Shown here piece after piece: positions 29,290 through 40,346 of a stretch of 64,000 bases of DNA; within the stretch, counting starts at the first letter, position 1, and the number at the start of each line of letters is the position of its first letter. The notes under the pieces were generated by a model, which was not told where the DNA came from, ran no database searches, and worked only from the letters and a program-made list of their open reading frames with translations. The translations under genes and the position numbers were made by a program. The stretch is from Zasmidium citrigriseum (lineage: Eukaryota; Ascomycota; Dothideomycetes; Mycosphaerellales; Mycosphaerellaceae). The stretch spans positions 1,116,001-1,180,000 of the forward strand of contig NHNW01000001.1 of NCBI GenBank assembly GCA_002786025.1, read 5' to 3'.

Positions 29290-31595
29290 GGAGGAAAGCC
29301 GGCTGTGAAGTAGAAGGTGTTGCGGCGCGAAGGTAGCGTGTTGAGGAAGGAACGAAGCCGAGTAGCTCTTCATGCCTTCCCCCGATGCAGGAGTCGTCAA
29401 ATCAAAGGCCATTACCAGATTTCGTTTTGCAGCACGGCTCGGGCGAGCGCGAATAGGCCAAAGGGCGGTCAGATGTTGGCGGTGCTAGTCGCGCGTTAAG
29501 GCGTCATATAAGCAATGTTGATCGTATGGCGACATGTCTATTTGATTGATTTTTGCGCGTCGCTTCGCGGCAGGGAACAGGATGGTGAGATGATCGTCGC
29601 TGCTCCTGCCGAGGCGTCTGCACGGGAGATGCTGTGTTTGTCAGAGCCGAGTCAGACTGAAGTGGGTAATGGTGAAAGTGGTGAGGTCAATCATCATAGC
29701 TGTGCCCCCGGGCATAGGTGGTAGGATGTGGTAATTTCCGTCGTGTTCGGTGAGTGCAGGTATTTGCATGCTGGTGGTGTTTTTTTCCCTGGGACCGAGC
29801 GTGGCAGCGCAGATCTGTACCTGGAAGCATGTGATCGAGATTGAGTTTTTGCAAATACACCTCCGTCCCCACGTCGGCTGGAGAACGGTGAACGACGGCA
29901 CGTGGCAGGTATCGACTCGACTTGACGCGGATGGAAAGAACGGTCGTGATGCCGGTCGCTGTTTCGTGTTGCAGGTAGCTGAAGAAAGCTGTGGATCCTC
30001 ATAGGTGTGAATATTGCAGCTGGAGCGCATTCGGCCCGTCTCGCTATGAGCGGTGTTGGCCTGGGGGTGCAAGTGTATTCTGTAGCAGCCCTATCGGGAA
30101 TGTCACTGGTGACGGAGGTGGAAGGAGGCTAGCGACGCCACACTGATCGGCAGCGATGAGCAAGCACACCCTGAAACTCACGAGACTCGACTTCCGCAAC
30201 CGGAGCTATGTCCGCCTGACCACACCTGGATGTGCTGTCTCGTCGTGCGGGCGGTGCTGTCGCGGGCGAGGAGTGGCAGCGGCGCGGAGGGGGTTGTGGC
30301 ATGTCGTCGGCGGCATGAGGTGCTTGTGCAGCGGGAGTCGCCTGCGACGGGAGGCTGCATGCAGTGTGCGAGGGCAGGCGGGCCAATCCAGAGCGGTCTC
30401 CAATATAACTGCCGACGCTTCTCGCCCGGGCGAAAGCAAGCAGCTTCCCGGTGCGATGGGAGAGTTGGGCCCAAGCCACGTTGCGACGTCGAAGCGAGGG
30501 AGGGAAAGGTAGGGATGTCGAGGTCAGATACGTAATCTTGTGCCTGCCGTCGCGGACCCCGAAAAGGCACCATTGGGCAGCTGTTGCCAGCGCGAGTCCG
30601 ACGTGGTTGTTCGACTTCACCCGCGCCACACCTTCGTCCAAACCCTGCACTATACTGGCGCTATACGCGCTGCCGCCCGGGAACACACTGCCAGAGCATG
30701 CTCGTCCACCTCTTCTTGCTTGTTCTTCTGCACGACGCTGGCGGGCGATGCTGGTCTGCGCGGCGAGGCCCTACCTAGGCTGTTGGTCGGGCACCCAGCG
30801 CCCTGGCTTGCATCTGGCGTCTAGAGCGGTGGCGAAGCTTGCGTCTGTCTCCCCTAGCATGGCGTGCAACAGGACCGTCTCCGTCCCCCAGACTACTGTG
30901 CTCTCGGTGGCGAATTGGCCGGATCAGGCGCCGCAGCCAATGCCGTGGTGCAGAGAGCGGCTCAGTAATGGGGCAGCTAGCGGGCGAGGTGGTGGACGAT
31001 GAAGGACTCCCGCCCTCTGCTCCGACTGCGCTGCGCTGCGCTCCAGATGCGAAGGTTTGTGCCCCTGCGTCGGCGCTGACCTAGGTGTCTCGTCGTCAGA
31101 CCAGCAGCCGTTGCCAGCAGGGCTCTGTGTGCTGATCGGCGCGCGCAAGACGTCAATCCACGCTGGCGCACCCGCTCGGCTCACCACCGCCATGCCTCGC
31201 ACAGTCTGCCAGTGGCGCCGCCGCCGCCAGGTGTGGCCTTGGTGCAGGTCGCTGGCCTCTGCCCAACTCGTGCCTCGCCGTCGCCGCAGCCCTTGCCCAG
31301 CGAGCCCAGTCAGCCGCCCGCCAGCCCGCCAGCCAGCACTGACCCGGCACTGCTGCTGCTGCTGCTCCGTCGGCTGCGCTGCTCGGAATCCATTGTCCCA
31401 TTATTGACTGCAGGCTAGATCTGCCGCCGCCATGCCTCGCTCTCTCTTCTTCTTTGCAGAGTTCTGGCCCGCTCATTGGACCGTCACACGACAGCTTGCT
31501 GCTCTACTTCCTCTCTTTACTACCTGTGGCTTCGCTCTTAAGTCATCCTGCACAAACCCTCGCGCAGCCTCACCTCTCCATGTCCCGTCGATAAC
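29290..31595. other. Long GC-rich intergenic region / YTH leader
   Basis: This 2.3-kb stretch has no protein-coding frame I trust. Several overlapping frames of 60-185 codons are open on both strands at 30.1-31.5 kb, as expected of GC-rich sequence. A short (CTG)5 run lies at 31350-31364 and CAGC/CCAGC-rich sequence at 31290-31340. Near the YTH start, CT-rich tracts ending in TTTGCAG (about 31459) and GACTGCAG (about 31412) look like 3' splice sites, so a 5'-UTR intron is possible. I see no tRNA or snoRNA. Confidence 0.4.
31350..31364. repeat. (CTG)5 microsatellite
   Basis: Five perfect CTG units inside the GC-rich leader region upstream of the YTH gene. Short and probably of no special meaning, but a possible site of length variation between strains. 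Confidence 0.6.
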
Positions 31596-33461
31596 ATGAG
31601 TGGCCCCGACCCCAATGCCCCTCAGCCGCCTGATGCTGCCGCCGCTCGTGCCTCCGCCAGCACCCAGCAGCAGCAACCGCAATCGCAACCGCCGCAACCG
31701 CAGCCTCGTCAACCGGACAGGTATGTCCAACGTCGACCCCGTGGTTTACCTGAGACATCCCTCTCTGACTCGCGGTAGTGCACCGTTTCAATCTCAGCTA
31801 GAGTACCTCTCCCAGCAGCAACCTCCTCATAACGTCGCCCCGTATGGACAGCAGGCTTTTGATATGGGGGCCATGGCCGGCGCCTTGCCAGGTCAATCCC
31901 CAATGCCCTCACGGCACTACGCCAGCCCAGATCCATCTCAAGCCATTCCCTCGCCAAACCCATATCAACAGGCGATGTTTACTCCAAGTCAGCGCGGCCC
32001 TCGTTTTGCCGACCCCACTATGATGGCGAGGGCACAGCAGCAGCAGTTCATGGGTGCTCAGTACGGCGGTCCCAGTCCGATCCAGAACATGCAACGACAG
32101 CAAGGTTTTCCAATGCAACAGCAGGTGCCATTCTCTCCAGTCGATCCGTACGCCTTTGGTATCAATCCAGCGCAGTACTCTCCAATTGACCCGCGATTCG
32201 GTCCTCCAGGATCGTTTGTGCTGCCTGCTGGTCTTCCCACTGACATTGGTAACGCGATCCTGCGTCATTCGTGCTTTGACACTGACATTTACTGACGATT
32301 GCTACAGCACAGTTTGCGAGACGAGGCTCAGCAGACACTGCACCGATTCCCAACTTTCCTCGAGGACCTCCCCGAAAGCCAAAGCAGTCAGGGCACGCAT
32401 TATGGGTTGGAAACCTGCCTCCTCAAGCGCTGGTGACGGACTTGAAGGACCACTTCTCCAGAGATGCGACTACGGACATCGAGAGCGTCTTCTTGATTGC
32501 TAAGAGCAATTGCGCATTCGTCAATTACCGCACCGAAGCAGCCTGTGTAGCTGCGATGAATCGATTCCACGACTCGAGATTCCACGGCGTGCGGCTTGTT
32601 TGCCGACTGCGAAGAGGAACAGCGTCGAGTTCAGCTGCTACTCCTACCGAAGAAACGAGCGAGTCACCACCCGAGCCAGCAACTGCAACGACTGAGAAGG
32701 AAGAGGACACACTCAGCCCAACCATTGCCCGAAGCCAGTCTGGTCAAAGCGACGCATCAGCAAGCACGCCAGCTCCACCAGCGTCAGGAGAGAAGGTGCC
32801 TGAGAAGTACTTCATTGTCAAGAGTTTGACTGCGCAGGATCTCGAAGCAAGCGTGCGAAATGGAATTTGGGCGACGCAGTCACACAACGAAGATGCGCTG
32901 AACCGCGCATACGCGCAGGCCGACAACGTCTACCTCATCTTCTCCGCGAACAAGTCGGGAGAATACTTTGGTTACGCTCGAATGGCTTCAACAATCTCAG
33001 GCGAGGCAGTCGACCTCAGCAGCACCTTCCCATCCGCCCAGGAAGTCGCGACCGACCCAGCAGGCTCACCTCAATCCATCCCGACCCCTGCGACAGCCAC
33101 AGCCCCCAAGGGCCGCATCATCGACGACTCTGCGCGCGGCACGATCTTCTGGGAGGCCGATCACTCTGAAGATGAGGAGGGTGTTCCCGAGAAAGAGGGC
33201 GGTGGACAGAACTGGGGGAAGCAATTCCAAATCGAATGGCTGTCCACCAACAGACTGCCCTTCTACCGCACTCGAGGCCTGCGCAACCCATGGAACGCGA
33301 ATCGAGAGGTCAAGATTGCGCGCGACGGTACGGAACTGGAGCCGAGCGTGGGCAGGAGACTGGTACAGATGTTTCACCGCCCATCACCATCACCTTCTTC
33401 AGGCGGGCCCGGCTCTGTCCCAGGGAACGCGCCGCCGGGAAGCGGAATGCCATACAGATGA
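31596..33461 (+). CDS. RRM + YTH-domain RNA-binding protein
   Basis: Three exons, 31596-31720, 31779-32248 and 32308-33461, phases 2 and 1, introns with GTATGT/CTGACT and GTAACG/TACTGACG; 582 residues. The N-terminus is Pro/Gln-rich (about 15-220). An RRM spans about 228-300 (ALWVGNLPP as RNP2, NCAFVNYR as RNP1). The YTH domain spans about 362-552: YFIVKSL, the first cage Trp in GIWATQSHNE, YLIFSANKSGEYFGYARM, a second Trp in TIFWEAD, and NPWNANREVKIARDGTELEP, which resembles the DC1 subfamily. YTH domains read N6-methyladenosine in RNA; the RRM adds a second contact. The basic tail is Ser/Pro/Gly-rich. Likely nuclear RNA processing or decay, by family. Confidence 0.92.
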
Positions 33462-35850
33462 CGTGTGATTTGAAATATGGCATTGCACGAGAACAGGAGG
33501 ACGGCAAGCACCGTTTTGCCAAGACGAACAAGGGAGAAGCATATTGCATTGCGAGGTGTTGTTCTTGCATTGCATAGCGTTGGGTGTCAACAGCGGGAAG
33601 AGCATCCCCCACGCATCATTGCATCAACCACGGTGCGTGGGGTGACAAGGCACTGGGTTGTCTATGATGCTCCTTCGCATCAATTGAACAGCACTGCATT
33701 GGGGCGCGTGACAAGAGGTAATGTATTCTGTGTCGCGTCTTGTGTTTGTTGTTTGTTCAGAGTCTTGGTCCTTTCTCGCGTTCGCTCCTTTACTACCGAC
33801 AATTAATTACCAAAGCCCCCAAATGAAGCATGTGCAGGTCACGATCATCAAAATACCAATCTATCAAACCAAGGGTCTATCCCGTCGATCCACAGCCGCG
33901 ACAGGCACGTGTCACAAGATCATCCACATCTTTAATCTATATCTCGCCACCAGTTTCTATTTACAGATGGCCATACCACTGTGGCGATTTCTACAATTCC
34001 CCAATCAAGGGTCATGAGGACGGACTTCACGCCGGAAAATGTGGTTCCAGAACGCGCCATGACAAGGGGCTGTCAAAGTGGGCGGGCGGGTATGTTGTGG
34101 AACGGAAGGGTGGATGAGGACCGAGAGCCCGGTTCGAAAGAGACGGTGGACAGGTCATCATCAACAACCAACACTCTCGATGAGAAACAATCTTCCTTCA
34201 AAATTTGTGGATCACAACAGGTCCTGGGAAAAACAACCAGAAACTCTTGGCAATCACGAAAGCAAAAGAAACTTTTTTGACCTCAACGGCCGGCATGCGT
34301 ATTTCCTGTCATGCTTCGCGGGAGATTGGAGACTTGGAAATTTGCACTTTCACTTGGAAGTGCGCTAGACTGGATGGGGAGATGAGCTAGTGCGGAGGCG
34401 CATGTGTGTGGCGCGCGGGTGAGATTCCAATGCCAGCTGCAGGACCCTGCGTTTGGGGGCCTGGCGAAGTGACATGTGAGAGGAGCTTTTGGAAGGTGAG
34501 TGTTGCAATATTCAAGGTTGACAAAGGTCTGCATTTGTAAGGTCTTAGGTTGTGTGTCATTGAGAAGGGCTTCATCAGGAATACTGCACCGACAGCGTTC
34601 AATCTTATCGACATCCATCAGACCGGAATTGATTCGATCACAGGCTACACGTCGTCCAACCAAATGGTCCGATACATCGCAGCCCTATCTCGTCTACCCA
34701 TGGTGTTGAATGGGCGTTTCGACCAGCATCAAAAGTTTGCTTTAACGGCCGATGCTGTCCGACTGTAAAATGCTGGCCGATGCTGTTTGACTACAAGATA
34801 CTGTTCAATGGTCAGGCAAGGCGTGCAGTGTATAAGAACTAAATGCGACGACTTTGGGTGGACAGGAATGTCAGGGAAAGAAGCGATGCGGAAGAAGTGA
34901 GGTGGGGTGTGCGCCAAGACGCCAGAAGGACCAGGGGCGGTGGAATACTTCTCCAGCTGCCATCACCGTCAACACTTCATCAACCTTCAACCACGGACAT
35001 GGTACTCCTTTGCCATCGATGCTGCATGCCATGAACATGCTTCATCTCTAGCACGCATGCTTGCGAAGTCGGACGCAGTACTAGACCCCGAACAAGATGC
35101 CCGGCCAACGTTGCCCTGAGGGGACTAATGGAACTACACCTTCGCCAACGACACCAAGTTCAACTGCGGACATGCCTCTCTGAGACATCAGTTTCTTTCC
35201 CTGTCGACATGGCATCTCTTGTGGCATCGTGACCGCTGACCTGACTACGCCTCTTGCTTCTGCATGTTGGACCCTGCATTTCCTTAGACTCACACTTGCT
35301 TCTTGCTCCCGCTGCACGTACGCCTTCGCCGTCGCGGAATTGTATAGCGTGGCAGCTAAAGTACGCCTTGACATGGTTCTTGTCTTTCTAATTCCTTCGT
35401 GCACGATGTCTGCTGATCGAATGACAGCACCGAGGTCGCTCTTGACGAATTGCCGCACTTGATCAACTCAACACAGCTCAAAGGACTTCGTATTTCGCTC
35501 GTACGTGTGGAGTAGACCGCGGCAAATGACGAGAATCAAAGGCAGCTGAAAAAGAAAAGTATTCTCGAAGAAATTCTCCGAAATAGGACACTCCAGAGAA
35601 AACTTCCACCACTGAGCGAGCCGTCGAATAAGAGTTGACTCGATGATGTCGACACAGCGAACTTGAGCTGCACCTCCTTTTGAGCGAACCATGTGGTTAC
35701 CAAGATTTGAAAGCCAGCACAGATTTGGTACGGAAAATTGCCGCCCTGAGCTTGAGCAATGCCTCAGTTTCGGCACGCGGTGTCGGCCATCGTGACCGAG
35801 AACGAGATGCAGATGTGAAGTGCCGACTTCACCACGCTTGGTCCCTGCTC
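33462..35850. other. 2.4-kb convergent intergenic region, no gene seen
   Basis: This lies between the ends of the YTH gene and the coiled-coil gene. Only short frames without domains are present. Composition varies, AT-richer around 33.7-34.3 kb. I see no repeat array, inverted-repeat terminus or RNA-gene box. Some of it must be 3' UTR. Confidence 0.4.
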
Positions 35851-36405
35851 TCAATCCATGCCTTCCAGCCGGCCTTTGAGTGCGAATTGGTACTGTTGGA
35901 TAGTCGACTCGTACGCCTGGTCGATGTTGTCCCAGCATGCGGCGATTTTGGCATCGATTTCGCGGCGCCTCTGGATCAGGACGCGCAGTCTGGCGACCTT
36001 GGGATTGCGGAGGGTGCGACTGAAGTTGCGTGTCAGGCCGCCAAGTCAACCAATGCTTTGATGGAAGTCATTGACTTACAGCTCTTCATCATGGCTTCTC
36101 TTCAACTCATTGATCTTCTTCTGAATCTTCTCTATGCTCTTCTTCTTATTGTTCTCGATCTCCTTCTTTCGTTGAGCCTTCCTGGCATGGGACTGGATTG
36201 CATGTCAGCACTCGTGCCTTCGCATGTGGGATTTCCATATGGCTACCTGCTCGCTCTGCTTCTTCACGAGCTCCTCCAATCTCTTCGTGCTCAGTTCCTG
36301 CGATTGAGAGGGCTCTTGACTTTGACCCAGGTCATCGCTCTCGCTGTCGATGTCGACTTGTGGTGCTGGCTTTGTTGCGGCGCGGTTGGACTTCTTTGGC
36401 GCCAT
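35851..36405 (-). CDS. Small coiled-coil protein, 146 aa
   Basis: Three exons, 36247-36405, 36080-36192 and 35851-36019, phases 0 and 2. Introns of 54 and 60 nt have GTAGCC and GTAAGT donors, GCTGACATG and CCTGACAC branches, and CAG acceptors. The protein starts MAPKKSNRAATKP (basic, possible nuclear signal), has an acidic/SQ-rich patch (DIDSESDDLGQSQEPSQSQE), then a long Lys/Glu-rich coiled coil (KRLEELVKKQSEQ through KKINELKRSHDEEL), a basic helix (RVLIQRRREIDAKIAACWDN) and an amphipathic end. No single long frame reveals it; only splicing joins the coil. It might be a chromatin- or kinetochore-linked subunit, but I recognise no family. A longer plus-strand frame over the same DNA is its shadow. 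Confidence 0.68.
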
Positions 36406-37101
36406 CTCGTCAGCGGCTTGCTCTTGCTCTTTGTTTCTGTTCTCAATGTTGTTGTTGGAGTGTTGGAGGGGGTGATGTTGGAGGATGGCAACTGCGATGG
36501 GCCGGCACTCGTTGCTGCCTCAGGCACTTTCACAAGATGGTCTTGGCGGGAAAGAGCAGCCACGTCTGAGCGGCAGCCACGATGCCAGGTGGGAACCATG
36601 GATGGTGCAACGTTGCTTACTCCACCCGTTCATCATAGCTTGTGTTTGTCGCGTTCCTTGCTTCTGCCCAATGTGATAGACAACCTCATCTCTCGTCGAT
36701 TCTCAAACACGTTGCCGCCGAATTGATTGAACTGACGCCACACTTTCGACGATCCCTGCGGCTGAGATCCCTGTCGAACACGAGCGGCAGCGTCTCCAAG
36801 AACTTGCTGGCCAACAACCTTGCACCTGCCCACGTACAGCACTCCTGAACCCGTGACGACGCCCTCGCGACTTCCAGTCTTTGTGCCAAACGCTGTCTTG
36901 GTCTATTTCGGTCTTCACGCCTGCATTGTGCGTCGATTATGCCGATTGCTTGAACTTGCGACTTGCTGCGGCGCATCTCAACACCTTCAACCCACACTCG
37001 CTCAGCCTGATTAGACCCCCTATCAGGGCAGTCGGCGTTATTACACGATACCAGCCGCGCAGGCGCATATTGGGCTGGTATAATCGGAGTGTACAGCCAC
37101 C
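36406..37101. promoter_or_regulatory. Divergent promoter, coiled-coil / RhoGAP genes
   Basis: About 700 bases between two start codons facing away from each other. No coding frame is supported. A TATAAT-like string at 37078-37083 is too close to the RhoGAP ATG to be an ordinary TATA box. Confidence 0.35.
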
Positions 37102-40082
37102 ATGAGCTCCTTTGCGACGTCGTTTTGGTCTGCGGACTACGCAGGAGGTTTGGCGCCCACGAGAAATCGCAGCAGCCAATGCGGCACGACTGACGTTGTA
37201 TAGGTCTCGGGGTCCTCTTTCAGAAGCTACAGCAAGGTGTCCAGGAAAATGAACAGATGCTCACGGTTGCGCGGATGCGCGCTGAGGCAGAGGACATGTA
37301 TGGGCAAAAGCTTGGAGACATTGAAGCGGCTACAAACAGGATAGATGGTGGCTTTCAGAGGGATGATGGGGCCAGCCTCAAGAAGGTCAGGGCGTGCAAC
37401 ACCAAGCGGATTGGAGAGTATACTGATAGGGCATAGGCATACGATGGCGTCCGCGCGGAGATGAACGAGGCTTCTAGAAATCACCGCAAAATCGCGTCAA
37501 ACATTCGAGAACTGGTGGTGAATCCCTTCAGTCGCTGGTGCGATCAGCATGCCGCCAGAGTGCAGAACAGCCAGGACGACCTACAGGGCCGTATTAAAGC
37601 GCACGATAGGCAAGCAGAGACGGTTCGACAGTACCGAAGTGCATACTACAACAAGTGCAGGAGGGTGGAGGACCTCGACGAGGAAGAGAAGCTGGCATTC
37701 CAGGACCCAAACTCTGCCACGGGGACAGGATCGCCGAAGCCGGGACCACAGACTGTGCCTAGTATCAAGGTCGAGGAAGAGATCGAGCCAGAACCGCTTG
37801 AGATTGGAGACGAGACTTATACACCCGAGCAAGTGAAGAAGATCCTCACTCATGCCCTCGACAACATCAAACTCGGCGAGACGAAGGTTCCAATTCTGGG
37901 CACCTATCAGAATGTCAGCAGTGGTGCGGATATCGTGGAGTACATTCAGAAACATTTGAATGCGAGCAACATGGCGTATGCCGAGAAGATTGGACAGGAC
38001 ATGATCGGTCACGGCTTCCTGCGTTTGGTCGGAAACATGGGCAACACATTCGCAAACAGCAGCCGAATGTACTACCAATGGCGGCCCAAGGCGTTCCAGA
38101 TCACTGGCATCCCGGAGAAGCGACCAAACCTGTTGAATCGTACCTCCACGATAATGTCTTCCGGATCGAACGAATCAGTGCCTGGAAGTCCGGTTATTGG
38201 CGACCGGATTAGCGAATACATGGGCGGCTGGAATCCTCTCAATAACGCGCATCCGAACGAAACGCCTGCTGAGAAGCTGAGAAGGGAGGCGCGAGAAGCA
38301 GATGAGCGATATAAAGCAGCAGTGAAGAAGCTGGATGGCCTGCGCTGCGCCTTGGAAGAAGCGATGATCGAGCACATGAAGTTCATGGAGCGATGTGAGC
38401 TCGACCGACTAAAAGCCATCAAGGCCGTGATCCTGGACTTCAGTGGCGCCGTCAGCAACGTAATCCCATCTTTGCAGTCCACGGTCGACAATATGATGCT
38501 GTTCCAGGAGACTGTGCAGCCACAGGGAGACCTGCGCTACATGCTGGAGAACTACAGAACCGGCAATTTCCTCCCCAAGGTGACGGTTTATGAGAACTAT
38601 TACAACAACAACGACGAGCAGACATTCGGCGTTGACATTGAAGCACGAGCTCGAAGCGACAGGAAGCGAGTACCGCTCATCATCACGACGATTCTGACAT
38701 TCCTCGACTCTCACTACCCAGATCTCGAAGGCGACGAAGCACGACGCAGCATATGGCTTGTGGAAGTTCCTCTGGCCGCAACACACCATCTTCGGAATCA
38801 AATCAACACTGGCAAGCCTATTCCACCACAGCTCCTCGAGAAGTATGAAGTGCCGATTGTTGCATCGGTATTGAAGCTCTACCTGCTTGAGCTGCCCGAC
38901 AGTCTCGTCAGCTCGCATGTCTACGAGATCATCAAGACTATTTACACCAGTACCGCTCAATCGGCTTCGGAGAGCACACGGGTCCAAGTCATTCAATCCA
39001 CTCTTGGTCAGCTTCGACTTGCGAACATTGCCACTCTGGACGCCCTGGTCACCCACTTCACTCGTCTCATCGAGCTTACGAGCGCGGACGATGCATACAT
39101 CCAAAGCCTGTCCAGTGTCTTAGCGCCGTGTATCATGCGACCCAAACAGGAGACTGGTCTCAGCATGAACGAGAAGTACAATGTGCGGCTGCTCAGGGAT
39201 CTGTTCGCGCACAAGGATGCGATTTTCGGAGAGCTGAAGCGACAATCTGCTCTCACCCATACCAACTCTGGCTCCACGCGAAACACCCGTGCTATCAGCA
39301 CAGACGAATCTCGGCGGAAAGAGCACATGGAAGAGCGCCAGCGTGCCATTGCTGCGGCCCAGCAAGCGCAAGCAGGCGGCACGAGGAGCCGCAACCCAAG
39401 CCCAGAACCAGGGAGCAGAGTGCCTCTACCCGGTCACCGCAGAGATCGAAGCAGAGGCCCTGAGACCAGGTTTCCAGTCAACACGACAGCAGCCCAGAAC
39501 GCAACCGAGAGGCGTGTCATGTCACCAACACAGTCCAGCACTTCGAGCCATCGCGACAGTCTGAGTGTACCACAGAGCCCGCCAGGTGGGAGAGCGCCAG
39601 GATCTCAAGATACCCCAAGCCCAGAGAAGCCGAATGGCACCTTCCATCAACCGCCTCCACGGGACTTGCAGATCTCTGACTCCTCGGAAGCATCGAAACG
39701 CATGTCAGGTGCTCCACGAATGTCTGCTTCCATCAACTCGCCCTCGGACTTTGGCCACACGAACCACTACTACAGCAGTAGCATTGATTCCACACCAGGC
39801 GCTCAACCTCCGACGTCCGATCCTAACGCCAAGCCGCCACCTATCTCGAAGTACCGGGTCGTGAACAATGAGGAGGTTCAATCTCCAGTTGAAGTCACCC
39901 CGACTGAAAGCACGACAAAGTCAGACAGCCTCAACCGACGTAGTGGCTACGGCCGTCGAGGTACGGGTGGTTTGAGCAGACAAAGCCTTGTCAGCAGCAA
40001 GCACGACAGTGTGGAAGTCGACGAGAAGGAGCCAGAGAGCAAGGGTGTGCAGCTTGAGGACAAGCCTATGGATTTCGACTAG
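37102..40082 (+). CDS. F-BAR/DEP/RhoGAP protein, Rgd2-like
   Basis: Three exons, 37102-37147, 37204-37385 and 37437-40082, phases 1 and 0; the donors are the weaker GTTTGG and GTCAGG. 957 residues. The F-BAR start (SFWSADYAGGLGVLFQKLQQG) runs into coiled coil. A DEP domain is inserted at about 203-294 (TPEQVKKILTHAL to RMYYQWRP), more F-BAR-type helix follows (LRREAREADERYKAAVKKLDG), and RhoGAP is at about 472-680 (LLEKYEVPIVASVLKLYLLELPDSLV, NIATLDALVTHF, SVLAPCIMRP). The tail from 680 is disordered and Ser/Pro-rich. Yeast Rgd2 has this order and acts on Cdc42 and Rho5. The canonical G-x-F-R-x-S-G arginine-finger loop reads SIWLVEVPLAATHHLR here. Confidence 0.93.
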
Positions 40083-40346
40083 GAGTGGAATTCGCATGGA
40101 GAGGCTCTCGCTGCGCCTTGATCTTGATTGACTGATGGTACATATACGATGGATAGGATTCGATGCATGTGCACGATGGCCGATGTGGTGGCGATTGTCT
40201 GTATTGTTGACTTTGATGTGTGCTGTTTTGATAGCGATGTCGTGCTATGCTCATGGCAAATTGTGCATGGCCATGGTGGATAGAGATATGTTCCAATTGA
40301 CGAAGTTTCAGCTTGCATTTGACTCTCATCTCGAAATCGCTCATAT

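Noticed and set aside
30129..31476. Open frames of 100-185 codons in the GC-rich leader
   Set aside because: Overlap each other on both strands, with Arg/Ser/Ala-rich peptides; typical of GC-rich non-coding DNA.
35680..36726. A 348-codon plus-strand frame over the coiled-coil gene
   Set aside because: Leu-rich antisense of Glu/Lys-rich coiled-coil codons; the minus strand has consistent introns and an ATG start.
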